The translations under genes and the position numbers were made by a program. Below the pieces are notes generated by a model that saw nothing but the letters and a program-made list of their open reading frames with translations, was not told the DNA's origin and searched no databases. Of a DNA stretch of 64,000 nucleotides, positions 1-9,058 are shown one piece after another. Each line of letters starts with the position of its first letter. Position 1 is the stretch's first letter. This DNA is from an uncultured Flavobacteriaceae bacterium (lineage in GTDB: Bacteria; Bacteroidota; Bacteroidia; Flavobacteriales; Flavobacteriaceae): the NCBI GenBank assembly GCA_947494695.1, contig CANLWB010000014.1, positions 62,001-126,000 on the forward strand, in the 5' to 3' direction.

Positions 1-738
1 ATCATTATGTTCTTTCAATAACGTTTTAATTAAGGACTCATTAAGACGATCTGGGGCAACAAAAATTTGATCCTTAAATGGTACTCCAACCGACTCATAA
101 TAATCGTAAAATTTGATATTATCGCCAGATAACTTATCTGAAAACCTAATCCACAAAGCTGGAATTTTATAGGCCTGTGCGACTATAACACCATGTAAAG
201 AAGACGAAATTATGTTTTTACATTCTAAAATTTCAATTGTCGTTTGCTCTACATTGTAAGTTAATAAATCTATCACCTTTATAGAAGGATTATTTGAGAA
301 CGCAGATTCAACCTCTTTATAGTCGACATAATGTGGTATAATACCTATTTCATATTTTTTTTCTACATCAGGATTAAAATAACCTGGCAACAACAAAGCT
401 GGATCCCCATAACACTCAGGACAAAGAAACCCTTTTTCTAAAATTCGTGCTCTGGTTTTTGGACCTCTAACAGCTAAAAATTTTGCATCCCTGATATTGT
501 CCTCCTTTTTTATAATCCCACTACCCCAAACTATAGAATTTTTGTTAGCAGAAGAGATAATACTTCCTATAGCTAAATAATGTTTAAAAATATGTTTATA
601 CAATCGTTTAGATGGATGAGTAACTGTAATAACTTTTCTATTTGAAATTTTTTCAACAAGATATTTCGACATTAAATCCCCATAATTCTCTTTTCTATTC
701 TCTCGCTTTTCTTGCCACCAAAAAAGTCTAATCTTCAT
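1..738 (-). CDS. Polysaccharide pyruvyl transferase family protein (partial, 3' end outside window)
   Basis: Reading the minus strand from ATG at 738 gives an open frame of about 246 codons running off the window start. It begins MKIRLFWWQEKRENRKENYG, with the NYGD-type N-terminus of the pyruvyl transferase/CsaB-like superfamily. It then has a VRGPKTR segment, a YGDPALLLP segment and the hallmark SSLHGVIVAQAYKIPALWI stretch, in which the SLHG histidine region is conserved. Such enzymes add ketal-linked pyruvate to sugars of exopolysaccharides. It starts 9 nt after the stop of the ABC permease and is the fourth gene of the export locus. Family assignment is firm; the sugar acceptor cannot be told. 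Confidence 0.85.
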   Translation of the reverse strand, partial: MKIRLFWWQEKRENRKENYGDLMSKYLVEKISNRKVITVTHPSKRLYKHIFKHYLAIGSIISSANKNSIVWGSGIIKKEDNIRDAKFLAVRGPKTRARILEKGFLCPECYGDPALLLPGYFNPDVEKKYEIGIIPHYVDYKEVESAFSNNPSIKVIDLLTYNVEQTTIEILECKNIISSSLHGVIVAQAYKIPALWIRFSDKLSGDNIKFYDYYESVGVPFKDQIFVAPDRLNESLIKTLLKEHND

Positions 739-747
739 AAATCATTC

Positions 748-1632
748 TTAAATAGTATCGATAAATGTTTTCTCCGTTCTATTAAAAATTATTAAACCTA
801 CTAAAAAAATAGACAAACATATTATTCCAGTGTATATCAGTTTGTTTACATTAAAAGTTCCAATTCCTAAGGTCATATATCTAAACATTTCTATTATTAC
901 AGCCATAGGGTTGTATTCAATAAATACTCCTGCAAACTTTGGAATAATGTCAGCTTCTACTTTTTGTTTTATTAACTCTATAGGATACATAACTGCCGAA
1001 GCATACATTAATAGTTGCACTCCAAAACCAACTAAAAATGTTAAATCTCTGTACTTTGTCGTCATAGAAGAAATACTCATCCCTAAACCTAAACCTAAAA
1101 AACCCATTAAAACAACTAAAACTGGCAATACTATTAATTCTATTTGTGGTATGCTATTATTTGCTAGATCTGTAAAAAACACAAAATAAATATAAAAACA
1201 CACGAAAACCAATAGTTGAATTCCGAACTTCATCAAGTTGGATATTACTGTAGACATAGGCATAATAACCCTTGGAAAATATACTTTACCAAAAATACCT
1301 TGATTTTTTTTAAAAGTATCACTTGTTCCTTTAATGCATCCACTAAAATAATTCCAAGACGTTATTCCTGCTAAATTAAAAAGAAAGGCAGGAATTCCGT
1401 TTCCTACTTTAATATCTGCTACATTATTAAATACTAATGTAAAGATAACAGAGGTAAACAAAGGTTGAATAAAATACCATAATGGCCCTAAAATGGTTTG
1501 TTTATATAGAGTAATTACATCTCTTTTAACAAATAGAAAAAGCAAATCTCTATATTGCCAAATCTCTTTAAAGTTTAAATACATCAAACTTTTCTTAGGA
1601 GAGATAGTGTAAAGCCACTGCTCTTGTTTCAC
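748..1632 (-). CDS. ABC-2 type polysaccharide/polyol export permease
   Basis: The 294-residue protein has a cytoplasmic N-terminus, the RDLLFLFVKRDV segment and the ILGPLWYFIQPLF segment typical of TagG/Wzm/KpsM permeases, and about six membrane helices. It would export a lipid-linked polysaccharide with an ATPase partner. No ATPase is visible, so it probably lies beyond the window start. The start is uncertain: GTG at 1632 keeps the WLYTISP N-terminus common in relatives, while the first ATG is at 1584. It lies 37 nt after the Wzc-like kinase stop, in the same orientation, so an operon is likely. Confidence 0.85.
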   Translation of the reverse strand: MKQEQWLYTISPKKSLMYLNFKEIWQYRDLLFLFVKRDVITLYKQTILGPLWYFIQPLFTSVIFTLVFNNVADIKVGNGIPAFLFNLAGITSWNYFSGCIKGTSDTFKKNQGIFGKVYFPRVIMPMSTVISNLMKFGIQLLVFVCFYIYFVFFTDLANNSIPQIELIVLPVLVVLMGFLGLGLGMSISSMTTKYRDLTFLVGFGVQLLMYASAVMYPIELIKQKVEADIIPKFAGVFIEYNPMAVIIEMFRYMTLGIGTFNVNKLIYTGIICLSIFLVGLIIFNRTEKTFIDTI

Positions 1633-1669
1633 TTCTTTGTTTTTATTTAAATTAATGTTTAAGTAATAA

Positions 1670-4162
1670 TTATAATATCTTAAAAAGTCTAATCTTTTTT
1701 AGCACATCCCTTATTTTATCCATGAGGCTTTTATCTCTATAAGATTCATGATAAGCATCACCGTAACTACCATATCCGTAACCGTAACCGTAGCCACCAT
1801 ATCCGTATTTAAGATCGGATTTGTAAAAATTTAATATGAAACTAATGTTTTTTAATTCACCAGATCTATACTTTTCGTTAACCAGTTCCAACATAGCTCT
1901 TTTAGTATAATTAAGTCTTATCACAAATAGAGAAGCATCGGCATACTGCGACAATATTAAAGCATCTGTCACTAGACCTAATGGCGGAGTATCAAGTACA
2001 ATAATATCATATATACCTCTTAATTCCGCGATAAGATCACGCATTAGATCACTCATTAATAATTCCGATGGATTTGGGGGTATAGGTCCAGAAGTAATAA
2101 TTTCTAAATTATTAACATGACTTATACAAGTCACCTCTTCCAAAGTCTTATTTCCTATTAAATAATTAACAATTCCTACGCTGTTGTTTATGTCAAAATC
2201 GTCAAAAATCTTTGGTTTGCGTAAATCTAATCCCAACAATAAGGTTTTCTTACCAGATAAAGCATAAGCACTTGCAATATTAATAGAACAAAACGTTTTA
2301 CCCTCTCCACTAACCGAAGACGTTAACATGATAGTGCGTCCTCCTTGTTTATCCATTTTTTTATAAAAAAACTGCAAACTTGACCTAACAGACCTAAAAG
2401 CCTCTGCTACTGCAGACTTTGGCTTGTCAAAAACGACTAAATTACTTTCATGTTCATATTTACCTATAAGGCCTATTATAGGGATTCTAGACAACCTTTT
2501 TATTTCATCTGTACCATGTATCGTATTATCTAATAAAAACAAAACGAAGACTAAAATCAGTGGCCCAAAGAAACCAATTAAGAGAGCCATCATATAATTG
2601 AGGTTCCTGTTAGGGCCAATAGGTCCATTACCTACATCCTTAGCCCTCTCAATCACCAATATATCAGATACATTGGCCGCCCTAATTATTGCGGCTTCAC
2701 TTCGCTTAGCCAGAAACACATTGTAGGACTCCTGACTCAAAGCTAACTTTCGTTGTATTTTCAAAAACTCCTGTTGATCTTCTGGCAACTCATTTAAACG
2801 TTCTTCTAAGTTTAACTTATTTGTTCGAATAATTTGTTGTCTAATATTTATTGTACGCTTTGTAGATGCAATGGTTTCTAATAACACATTCTTTTCTGCA
2901 TCAATACTACCGTCTAATTCCTTAAGAGAAGAAGAACCTTCTTGAACGAGTTGCTCTAACTCCTGACGCTGAATCGATAACGTCGTTATTTTAGAAACGC
3001 TTGAAGAAATATTATTTTCTTCAATACCCACCGAAGTGGGAGCTGCTATTTTTGTATAATCTGTTTTCGTTCGTAAATAATTCTCGAGAATATTTAAATA
3101 TTGTAATTTAGACTCGTTCGCTTCCTTATCTAAATCTAGAGTACTAATCTTATTAGATACTTCATCCAATTCATCACTTACATCAAAGATTTTATTTTTC
3201 TTTCTGAAAGCATTCATAGTATAATTTGCGGCCTTCAAAGTATCTCCTACAACACTTAAGCTACTATCTATAAATTTAATAGTATTAGTAGCATACAAGT
3301 TTTTATATTCCAAGTCCGTTTGCGCGAGTATTGAAGCTGTGGTATTTAAATAATCAACTATTTTCCCTTTATTATACCCATTAAGAGACAAAGTTAATAT
3401 AGATGAAGATGTTTTCGAATAAGGCCTTACTGAAACAGCTCCTCTATATTTATTTACAACACTATCAAAATTGAGAAACTGAACAAAATACTCTGAATTA
3501 GGAACAATAACTTTACCTGGCCTGACCTGTAATCTAAACGCTGCAAAAGGGAGTTTCACGTGTTCTCCAATATTAAATACCTCACTATATTTACCTATTG
3601 GAACAGATATATTTGATATGGTTTTATCAAAATAAGTTTGACCTTTTACTTTGTCTGACGTAAAATCAATAGTTAACTCAAATTTTGAATCACTTAAAAA
3701 TCGAATGGTAATCGCTCTACCTAAAACTTGAGGTTTTGTATTATCTATATCTACAAAAAAAGGAGCATTTTTGTACACATCTACTTTTCTGTATTCTCCT
3801 TGTTTTAAATATTGTATATAAAACCCTAGGGAATCAACCACCTTTTCATTATGATTCCTGGTTCCCATAGCAATCATGATCTTGCCAACTTTACCAGAAA
3901 CGCCTCCCCAGTTAAAAGAAATACTTGTATTTGCTGCAAAAAAAGGATTCTGGTCATTCTCAATAGATATTAGAGAACTTAACCTGTAAACATTTTGCTT
4001 TCGAACATTTATTAAATATGCAACAACCAAACCAACTGTAATGCATAACACAAACAATTTCCAAAACTTAAGCACTTTAAACAAAAAGCCTTTAATATCA
4101 AAACTAACGCCTGGTGAGGTCGTTTCTGTACTATCAATATCTTCTATCTCGTCGTAAGGCAT
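1670..4162 (-). CDS. Wzc-like chain-length regulator and BY-type tyrosine kinase
   Basis: This 830-residue protein controls polysaccharide polymerisation and export at the inner membrane. A first membrane helix lies near residues 32-52, followed by a large periplasmic Wzz/GNVR-like region with predicted coiled coil, and a second helix near 525-545. The cytoplasmic kinase follows: Walker A SVSGEGKTF near 620, a LGLDLRKP Walker A' and a VLDTPP Walker B. A tyrosine- and glycine-rich cluster starting near residue 785 (KYGYGGYGYGYGYGSYG) is the expected autophosphorylation tail. The fused kinase matches the proteobacterial Wzc layout. It starts 3 nt after the Wza-like gene, so translation is probably coupled. 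Confidence 0.93.
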   Translation of the reverse strand: MPYDEIEDIDSTETTSPGVSFDIKGFLFKVLKFWKLFVLCITVGLVVAYLINVRKQNVYRLSSLISIENDQNPFFAANTSISFNWGGVSGKVGKIMIAMGTRNHNEKVVDSLGFYIQYLKQGEYRKVDVYKNAPFFVDIDNTKPQVLGRAITIRFLSDSKFELTIDFTSDKVKGQTYFDKTISNISVPIGKYSEVFNIGEHVKLPFAAFRLQVRPGKVIVPNSEYFVQFLNFDSVVNKYRGAVSVRPYSKTSSSILTLSLNGYNKGKIVDYLNTTASILAQTDLEYKNLYATNTIKFIDSSLSVVGDTLKAANYTMNAFRKKNKIFDVSDELDEVSNKISTLDLDKEANESKLQYLNILENYLRTKTDYTKIAAPTSVGIEENNISSSVSKITTLSIQRQELEQLVQEGSSSLKELDGSIDAEKNVLLETIASTKRTINIRQQIIRTNKLNLEERLNELPEDQQEFLKIQRKLALSQESYNVFLAKRSEAAIIRAANVSDILVIERAKDVGNGPIGPNRNLNYMMALLIGFFGPLILVFVLFLLDNTIHGTDEIKRLSRIPIIGLIGKYEHESNLVVFDKPKSAVAEAFRSVRSSLQFFYKKMDKQGGRTIMLTSSVSGEGKTFCSINIASAYALSGKKTLLLGLDLRKPKIFDDFDINNSVGIVNYLIGNKTLEEVTCISHVNNLEIITSGPIPPNPSELLMSDLMRDLIAELRGIYDIIVLDTPPLGLVTDALILSQYADASLFVIRLNYTKRAMLELVNEKYRSGELKNISFILNFYKSDLKYGYGGYGYGYGYGSYGDAYHESYRDKSLMDKIRDVLKKIRLFKIL

Positions 4163-4165
4163 AAA

Positions 4166-4963
4166 TTATATTCTATCTACCAATAAAATTGTTGTTGTAA
4201 TAAACGATAAAACTGTAGCTATAGCACCTAAATTTTGTAATACCGTTGTTCCAGTCCCCCAAGACTTTTGTTTTAGAGGTTTTACATAAATCATATCATT
4301 GGGTTGAATGTAGTAATAAGGAGAATTCATGACATTAATATCGGTCAAATCTAAATGAAATATTTTTTGCCCCTGTGGGAATTGTCTAATAATCAGAACA
4401 TCTTTCTTATCACCTGTATCTGGAATATCTCCAGAATTAGCCAGGGCTTCAAAAATATTAACTCGTTCCTTAAAAATGGTTTTAGTCCCTTTATTCGCCA
4501 CCTCTCCAGTTGTTGTATACTGTAACCCTGTAAGCTTAACCGTTACAAAAATATCGTTTGCTGCTTTATATTCTGTTTCCAATAATTTCTTTTCAACGAT
4601 TTGCTTGATTTCATCAGTAGTAAATCCAAGAACGTTAATCTTACCTAATTTAGGCATCAGTATATTTCCATGCAAATCAATAGTAAACCCATCAAAATAA
4701 GCTCGCTCCAAACTACTTGCATTCAAATCTCCTCCCTGCCCAATAGGATTAAAAATAGTTACTGTTTCCTGTTTAGCAGCCTTAATCCGAATATTTAAAA
4801 TATCATTAATTTGAACGCGATAAGGTTTTTGTTTTTCTACAATAACCTGCGTTGAATCTGTTGCTTTATTTTTATTCTGAAGATAAATAGTGTCCTTATA
4901 GGGTATACAAGATACAAACACCACATTTATAACCACTATAGCAACAAAAAAGCATTTCTTCAT
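4166..4963 (-). CDS. Polysaccharide biosynthesis/export lipoprotein (Wza-like)
   Basis: The 265-residue protein is the predicted outer-membrane export channel subunit. It begins with a lipoprotein signal (MKKCFFVAIVVINVVFVSC, the Cys in a VSC lipobox). It then has the poly-export domain (QINDILNIRIKAA), followed by SLBB-like segments (FVTVKLTGLQYTTTGEV and the following FKERVNIFEALANSGDI). A C-terminal hydrophobic stretch (LGAIATVLSFITTTILLV) may be a membrane helix, as in Wza. ATG 4963 was chosen because the signal peptide starts there; a longer frame would run into the -7 box at 4984-4991. It is the first gene of the minus-strand export operon. Confidence 0.92.
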   Translation of the reverse strand: MKKCFFVAIVVINVVFVSCIPYKDTIYLQNKNKATDSTQVIVEKQKPYRVQINDILNIRIKAAKQETVTIFNPIGQGGDLNASSLERAYFDGFTIDLHGNILMPKLGKINVLGFTTDEIKQIVEKKLLETEYKAANDIFVTVKLTGLQYTTTGEVANKGTKTIFKERVNIFEALANSGDIPDTGDKKDVLIIRQFPQGQKIFHLDLTDINVMNSPYYYIQPNDMIYVKPLKQKSWGTGTTVLQNLGAIATVLSFITTTILLVDRI

Positions 4964-4983
4964 AAAGGTAGATTGATTTATCA

Positions 4984-4991
4984 CAAATATA
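4984..4991 (-). promoter_or_regulatory. Bacteroidota -7 promoter box for the wza operon
   Basis: On the minus strand the sequence reads TATATTTG, an exact match to the Bacteroidota -7 consensus TAnnTTTG, 20 nt upstream of the Wza-like ATG. No clean -33 TTG at ideal spacing was found, so the site is supported by the -7 box and position only. Confidence 0.6.
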
Positions 4992-5065
4992 AGTTTTCGT
5001 CTGGAAGAATAAAACATATAGCAACTTTTTTGGTTTTTTATCCGTTATTTGCAAAAAAATATCTT

Positions 5066-6925
5066 TTGAATTATTTAACAGTAGAAAACATATCAAAATC
5101 TTACGGAGAACTAAGCCTTTTTGAGAACATTTCCTTTAGTGTCCATAAAGATCAAAAAATTGCTTTTGTAGCTAAAAACGGAACAGGAAAGACTTCGATT
5201 CTAAATATTATTTCTGATGCAGACCAGGCAGATTCGGGCAAAGTCACCTATAGAAAGGGTATAGCCGTTTCTTTTCTTTCTCAGGACCCAAAACTTGATA
5301 ATAATTTAACCGTAGAAGAAACCATTTTCGCGAGTGACAACCCCATATTAAAGATTATTGCGAATTACGAAAAAGCACTGTTAAACCCTGAAGATACAGA
5401 AACGTATCAAGCCACGTTCGAGCAAATGGAACAGCATCAAGCATGGGATTTCGAAACGCTCTATAAACAGATACTTTTTAAACTAAAATTAGACAACTTA
5501 AATCAAAAAGTAAGCACGCTTTCTGGCGGACAAAAAAAACGTCTTTCATTAGCAAATGCCTTAATAAACAAACCCGACCTTTTAATTCTAGATGAACCTA
5601 CTAATCATCTAGATTTGGAAATGATTGAATGGTTGGAAGCCTTTTTTGCGAAAGAGAACCTGACTTTGTTTATGGTCACTCACGACCGTTATTTTTTGGA
5701 ACGTGTTTGTAATGAGATTATCGAATTAGACGAGGGAAAACTTTATAGTTATAAAGGTAATTACTCCTACTATCTGGAAAAACGGGAGGCGAGAATAGAG
5801 CGCGAAGCTGTAGAACTCGGTAAGACCAAACAGCTGTTTAAGAAAGAACTGGAATGGATGCGCAGACAACCGAAAGCACGAACTACAAAATCCAAGTCCA
5901 GAATCGATGATTTTAAAGATATAAAACACCGCGCCCACCAACGCAGAAAAGACCACCAGGTTCAATTGGAACTGAATATGGAACGCCTGGGAAGTAAAAT
6001 TTTAGAATTTCATAAGGTAACCAAGGCTTTTAAAGACAAAATCATTCTTAACGGTTTCGATTATACCTTTAAAAAGGGAGAGCGCGTTGGAATTATTGGA
6101 AAAAACGGTACCGGAAAGACTACTTTTCTTAATATTTTAACCCAAACTCTTGAGCCCGATGGCGGAAAAGTTGTAAAAGGAGAAACCGTTAAATTTGGAT
6201 ATTACACTCAAAGTGGCATCACCATAAAGCCTGAACAAAAGGTCATTGATGTTATTCGTGAATTCGGTGACTATATTCCTCTTAAAAAAGGCCGACAAAT
6301 AAGCGCACAGCAACTTCTAGAACGCTTTCTATTCAGCCGTAAAAAACAATACGATTTTGTTGAAAAACTAAGTGGAGGTGAACGTAAACGATTATATCTG
6401 TGTACCGTTCTAATTCAAAACCCCAATTTCTTAATCCTTGATGAGCCCACCAACGATCTGGATATTGTAACCCTTAATGTACTTGAAAGTTTTCTTTTAG
6501 ATTTTCCAGGATGTGTTATTGTGGTGTCTCACGACCGTTATTTCATGGATAAAGTTATTGATCACCTCTTTGTATTTCAAGGCGAAGGTGTTATAGAAGA
6601 TTTTCCCGGAAATTATACCGACTATAGAATTTACGACGACAGTCTGCCAACAGTATCTAAAACACAAGAGGATAAAAAAGATAAAAACACCTGGAAGAAA
6701 AACGAGACCAAACTATCCTATAATGAAGAAAAAGAACTTAAAAATATTGAAAGCAAGTTAAACGCACTCAACTACGATAAAAAAGAACTGGAAAATAAAT
6801 TTAACAACCCCGATCTTACTCAAGAAGAAATTAATACACTCTCTGAACAATTGCAACACATTATAAACACGATTGAAGCTAAAGAAGAACGTTGGTTTGA
6901 ATTATCTGCTAAACTTGAAGATTGA
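5066..6925 (+). CDS. ABC-F family ATP-binding cassette protein (Uup/EttA-like)
   Basis: It has two ATP-binding cassettes in one chain with no membrane segments, which is the ABC-F layout of ribosome-associated ATPases. The first cassette has Walker A AKNGTGKTS, signature LSGGQKKR and Walker B LLILDEPTNHLDL. An arginine- and lysine-rich interdomain linker (RRQPKARTTKSKSRI) follows. The second has GKNGTGKTT, LSGGERKR and LILDEPTNDLDI. A charged C-terminal coiled coil (EEKELKNIESKLNAL) resembles Uup. The proposed start is TTG at 5066 (MNYLTVENISKSYGEL); the frame is open upstream to a TTG at 4973, but that extension is not family-like. It diverges from the polysaccharide operon. Confidence 0.9.
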   Translation: MNYLTVENISKSYGELSLFENISFSVHKDQKIAFVAKNGTGKTSILNIISDADQADSGKVTYRKGIAVSFLSQDPKLDNNLTVEETIFASDNPILKIIANYEKALLNPEDTETYQATFEQMEQHQAWDFETLYKQILFKLKLDNLNQKVSTLSGGQKKRLSLANALINKPDLLILDEPTNHLDLEMIEWLEAFFAKENLTLFMVTHDRYFLERVCNEIIELDEGKLYSYKGNYSYYLEKREARIEREAVELGKTKQLFKKELEWMRRQPKARTTKSKSRIDDFKDIKHRAHQRRKDHQVQLELNMERLGSKILEFHKVTKAFKDKIILNGFDYTFKKGERVGIIGKNGTGKTTFLNILTQTLEPDGGKVVKGETVKFGYYTQSGITIKPEQKVIDVIREFGDYIPLKKGRQISAQQLLERFLFSRKKQYDFVEKLSGGERKRLYLCTVLIQNPNFLILDEPTNDLDIVTLNVLESFLLDFPGCVIVVSHDRYFMDKVIDHLFVFQGEGVIEDFPGNYTDYRIYDDSLPTVSKTQEDKKDKNTWKKNETKLSYNEEKELKNIESKLNALNYDKKELENKFNNPDLTQEEINTLSEQLQHIINTIEAKEERWFELSAKLED

Positions 6926-7095
6926 TTTGGGTTGTTGCGCAGAGATTCAAAAAGTTAACACAAAGAAACACGCCATATTATAACTTTTACCCTAACAACG
7001 ATGCCAGTTTATAAAGCACTCTAAGTATTTTAAGATTAATTGTGAATGACTAAATACTGTAAACGCAACCGATGACTGAACACTGAACACTAAAA

Positions 7096-7866
7096 ATGCA
7101 CGCCCTCCTTCAATACATAAAGTTCCTGTTTAAATCCTCCAATCAGCACGGTGTACATTCCCCTTTTATTTATAATTTGGTTACCAGGTGTTTTTATGAC
7201 AAAGGACATTATGATGCTTACAAACATATCGTTAATTACAAAAAAAGCCTATTAAAAAATAAGACCTATCTATCTGTAACCGATCTTGGTGTTGGCTCAC
7301 ATGTCATGAAACGTAACAAGAGGCAAATAGCTTCTATGGCCAAACACGCTGGGACAACTAACAAAAGGGCCAAACTGGCCTATCGGCTTGTAAAATATTT
7401 TGAATCTAAAACTATTTTAGAGCTCGGCACATCCCTTGGAATTACAACACATGCCATGAGTTTAGCAAATGAAAACAATGAGATTACAACCATTGAAGGC
7501 TGTCCTAATTTATCTAAATTTTCAAAAGGAAATCTTGAACGCAAGCGTATAAAGCATGTAAATATAAAGATTGGGGATTTCATGGATCACATCCCTTCCC
7601 TATCGACAAACAAATACGATCTTGTTTTTTTCGATGGTAATCACCAAAAAGAGGCAACCTTAAAATATTTTGAGACGCTTTTGCCTACCGTTCATAATAA
7701 TACCGTTTTTATATTTGACGATATACATTGGTCGAGAGGTATGACAGAAACCTGGGAAAACATAAAAAAGCACCCAAAAGTGACGGTGACGATAGACACT
7801 TTTTTTTGGGGGGTTGTATTTTTTAGAAGGGAACAAGGCAAAGAGCATTTTACAATTAGGATTTGA
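7096..7866 (+). CDS. Class I SAM-dependent methyltransferase (O-methyltransferase-like)
   Basis: The 256-residue protein has a Rossmann-type methyltransferase core. SAM motif I is ILELGTSLGITTHAMS near residues 110-125, there is an acidic TTIEG motif II, and YDLVFFDGNH followed by FIFDDIHWSRGM resembles the O-methyltransferase family 3 fold. The N-terminus (QYIKFLFKSSNQHGVHSPF) is a conserved flavobacterial pattern. No signal peptide is present, so it should be cytoplasmic. The substrate is unknown. It ends 56 nt before the cobalamin adenosyltransferase start, in the same direction. Confidence 0.75.
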   Translation: MHALLQYIKFLFKSSNQHGVHSPFIYNLVTRCFYDKGHYDAYKHIVNYKKSLLKNKTYLSVTDLGVGSHVMKRNKRQIASMAKHAGTTNKRAKLAYRLVKYFESKTILELGTSLGITTHAMSLANENNEITTIEGCPNLSKFSKGNLERKRIKHVNIKIGDFMDHIPSLSTNKYDLVFFDGNHQKEATLKYFETLLPTVHNNTVFIFDDIHWSRGMTETWENIKKHPKVTVTIDTFFWGVVFFRREQGKEHFTIRI

Positions 7867-7910
7867 ATATTTCTCCTTACATTCGGATCACTAAAACACT
7901 AAATAAAACG

Positions 7911-7918
7911 TACCTTTA
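7911..7918 (+). promoter_or_regulatory. Candidate -7 box just upstream of the adenosyltransferase
   Basis: TACCTTTA matches TAnnTTTG at all but the last position. It ends 4 nt before the ATG at 7923, implying a leaderless or nearly leaderless transcript. The single mismatch and lack of a clear -33 element make this tentative. Confidence 0.35.
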
Positions 7919-7922
7919 TAAT

Positions 7923-8498
7923 ATGAAGATTTACACAAAAACGGGCGACAAAGGAACAACAGCATTATTTGGAGGTACGCGAGTACCGAAACATCATATT
8001 CGAATTGAAAGCTACGGAACCATTGATGAACTTAACTCATATATAGGTTTAATAAGAGACCAGAACATTAATGAATCGTATAAAGACTTATTAATTCACA
8101 TTCAGGACAGACTTTTTACAGTAGGTGCTGTTTTAGCAACAGATCCAGAAAAGTCCCTTTTAAAAAGCGGAAAAGAACGTTTAAATATTCCAAAGGTTTC
8201 CAGTGAAGATATTGAGCGATTAGAGCGCGAAATGGACACGATGAATACAGAATTACCTCCAATGACCCACTTTGTACTCCCTGGAGGGCATGAAACCGTG
8301 TCATTCTGTCACATCGCTCGTTGTGTATGCCGCAGAGCGGAGCGTTTGGCCACAGCTCTTAATGACATCGAACCTGTTGAACCAAACACTTTAATGTACT
8401 TAAACCGCCTTTCTGACTATCTTTTTGTGTTGGCACGAAAATTGTCGCACGACTTACAAGCAAATGAAATTAAATGGATTCCTAAAAAAGAATCTTAA
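7923..8498 (+). CDS. Cob(I)yrinic acid a,c-diamide adenosyltransferase, PduO type
   Basis: The enzyme transfers the adenosyl group of ATP to corrinoid cobalt, making adenosylcobalamin. The 191-residue protein begins MKIYTKTGDKGTTALFGG, the ATP-binding TKTGDxGxT motif of the PduO/MMAB family. Later family signatures are YGTIDELNSYIGL, FVLPGG and CRRAERLA, with a terminal NRLSDYLFVLAR segment. ATG 7923 was preferred over an upstream frame at 7863 because it gives the exact family N-terminus. No cobalamin riboswitch was recognised upstream. Cytoplasmic. Confidence 0.93.
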   Translation: MKIYTKTGDKGTTALFGGTRVPKHHIRIESYGTIDELNSYIGLIRDQNINESYKDLLIHIQDRLFTVGAVLATDPEKSLLKSGKERLNIPKVSSEDIERLEREMDTMNTELPPMTHFVLPGGHETVSFCHIARCVCRRAERLATALNDIEPVEPNTLMYLNRLSDYLFVLARKLSHDLQANEIKWIPKKES

Positions 8499-8599
8499 AT
8501 AAAAAGCTTAAATTAGTAACAAAGCGAGAATAATTTCAACTGTTTAAATTGAAAAAAAGTAACGTTCTTAAAATTAACGATTAAATAATTCATTTTTTT

Positions 8600-8630
8600 C
8601 TTGCCTGTTTAAACTAAAAAATTATTTTTG
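8600..8630 (+). promoter_or_regulatory. Strong Bacteroidota promoter (TTG-N19-TATTTTTG)
   Basis: A CTTG element at 8600-8603 is followed after a 19-nt spacer by TATTTTTG (8623-8630), an exact TAnnTTTG match. It lies 24 nt upstream of the DUF2795 gene start, so it very likely drives that gene alone. Confidence 0.75.
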
Positions 8631-8654
8631 CAAAAAAATAAACACGTATAGAAA

Positions 8655-8876
8655 ATGTATTGGACTTTAGAACTTGCATCTTATTTAAGCGACGCCCCCT
8701 GGCCTGCAACAAAAGACGAATTAATAGATTACGCGATTAGAACAGGAGCGCCCTTAGAAGTTGTTGAAAATTTACAGTCAATAGAAGATGAAGGAGATTC
8801 CTACGATTCTATCGAGGAAATCTGGTCTGATTACCCGACTGATGAAGATTATCTCTGGAATGAAGATGAATATTAA
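8655..8876 (+). CDS. DUF2795 domain-containing small acidic protein
   Basis: A 73-residue soluble protein beginning MYWTLELASYLSDAPWPATK and continuing LIDYAIRTGAPLEVVENLQS, the conserved helical DUF2795 core. The C-terminal third is strongly acidic (many D, E and Y). The family is very common and highly conserved in Bacteroidota, but its role is not established. It has its own promoter at 8600-8630 and its own hairpin terminator at 8901-8929, so it is a single-gene unit just ahead of secA. Confidence 0.85.
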   Translation: MYWTLELASYLSDAPWPATKDELIDYAIRTGAPLEVVENLQSIEDEGDSYDSIEEIWSDYPTDEDYLWNEDEY

Positions 8877-8900
8877 AAAATAAAGCATAAAGAATAGTTA

Positions 8901-8929
8901 AAAAGTCTCGAATCGAGACTTTTTTTTTG
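8901..8929 (+). terminator. Rho-independent terminator after the DUF2795 gene
   Basis: A perfect 10-bp stem AAAAGTCTCG/CGAGACTTTT with a 3-nt loop is followed by a run of T residues. It lies 24 nt after the stop codon. Confidence 0.9.
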
Positions 8930-8961
8930 TCTTAATGCTTATAAATCAAGATTACAAAATG

Positions 8962-8969
8962 TATCTTTG
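8962..8969 (+). promoter_or_regulatory. -7 box for secA
   Basis: TATCTTTG is an exact TAnnTTTG match between the preceding terminator and secA. It would give a leader of roughly 85 nt. No good -33 TTG is visible. Confidence 0.55.
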
Positions 8970-9058
8970 AAATGCTTTTAAAAAGCGATAAAAATAAATA
9001 TAAATATAACTAGAGTTACTCTAAACCTACGTTAGAGTAAAGAATAAAATATAAAAAC

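Noticed and set aside
830-1189. Plus-strand open frame of 119 codons inside the ABC permease gene
   Set aside because: It is fully antisense to a well-supported gene and has the low-complexity composition of a shadow frame.
6926-7095. RNA gene or repeat in the gap after the ABC-F gene
   Set aside because: Only AT-rich sequence and a decayed ACTGAACACTGAACAC stretch; no stable hairpin or conserved RNA pattern.
7867-7922. Cobalamin riboswitch ahead of the adenosyltransferase gene
   Set aside because: Only 56 nt are available and no B12-box-like sequence was seen.
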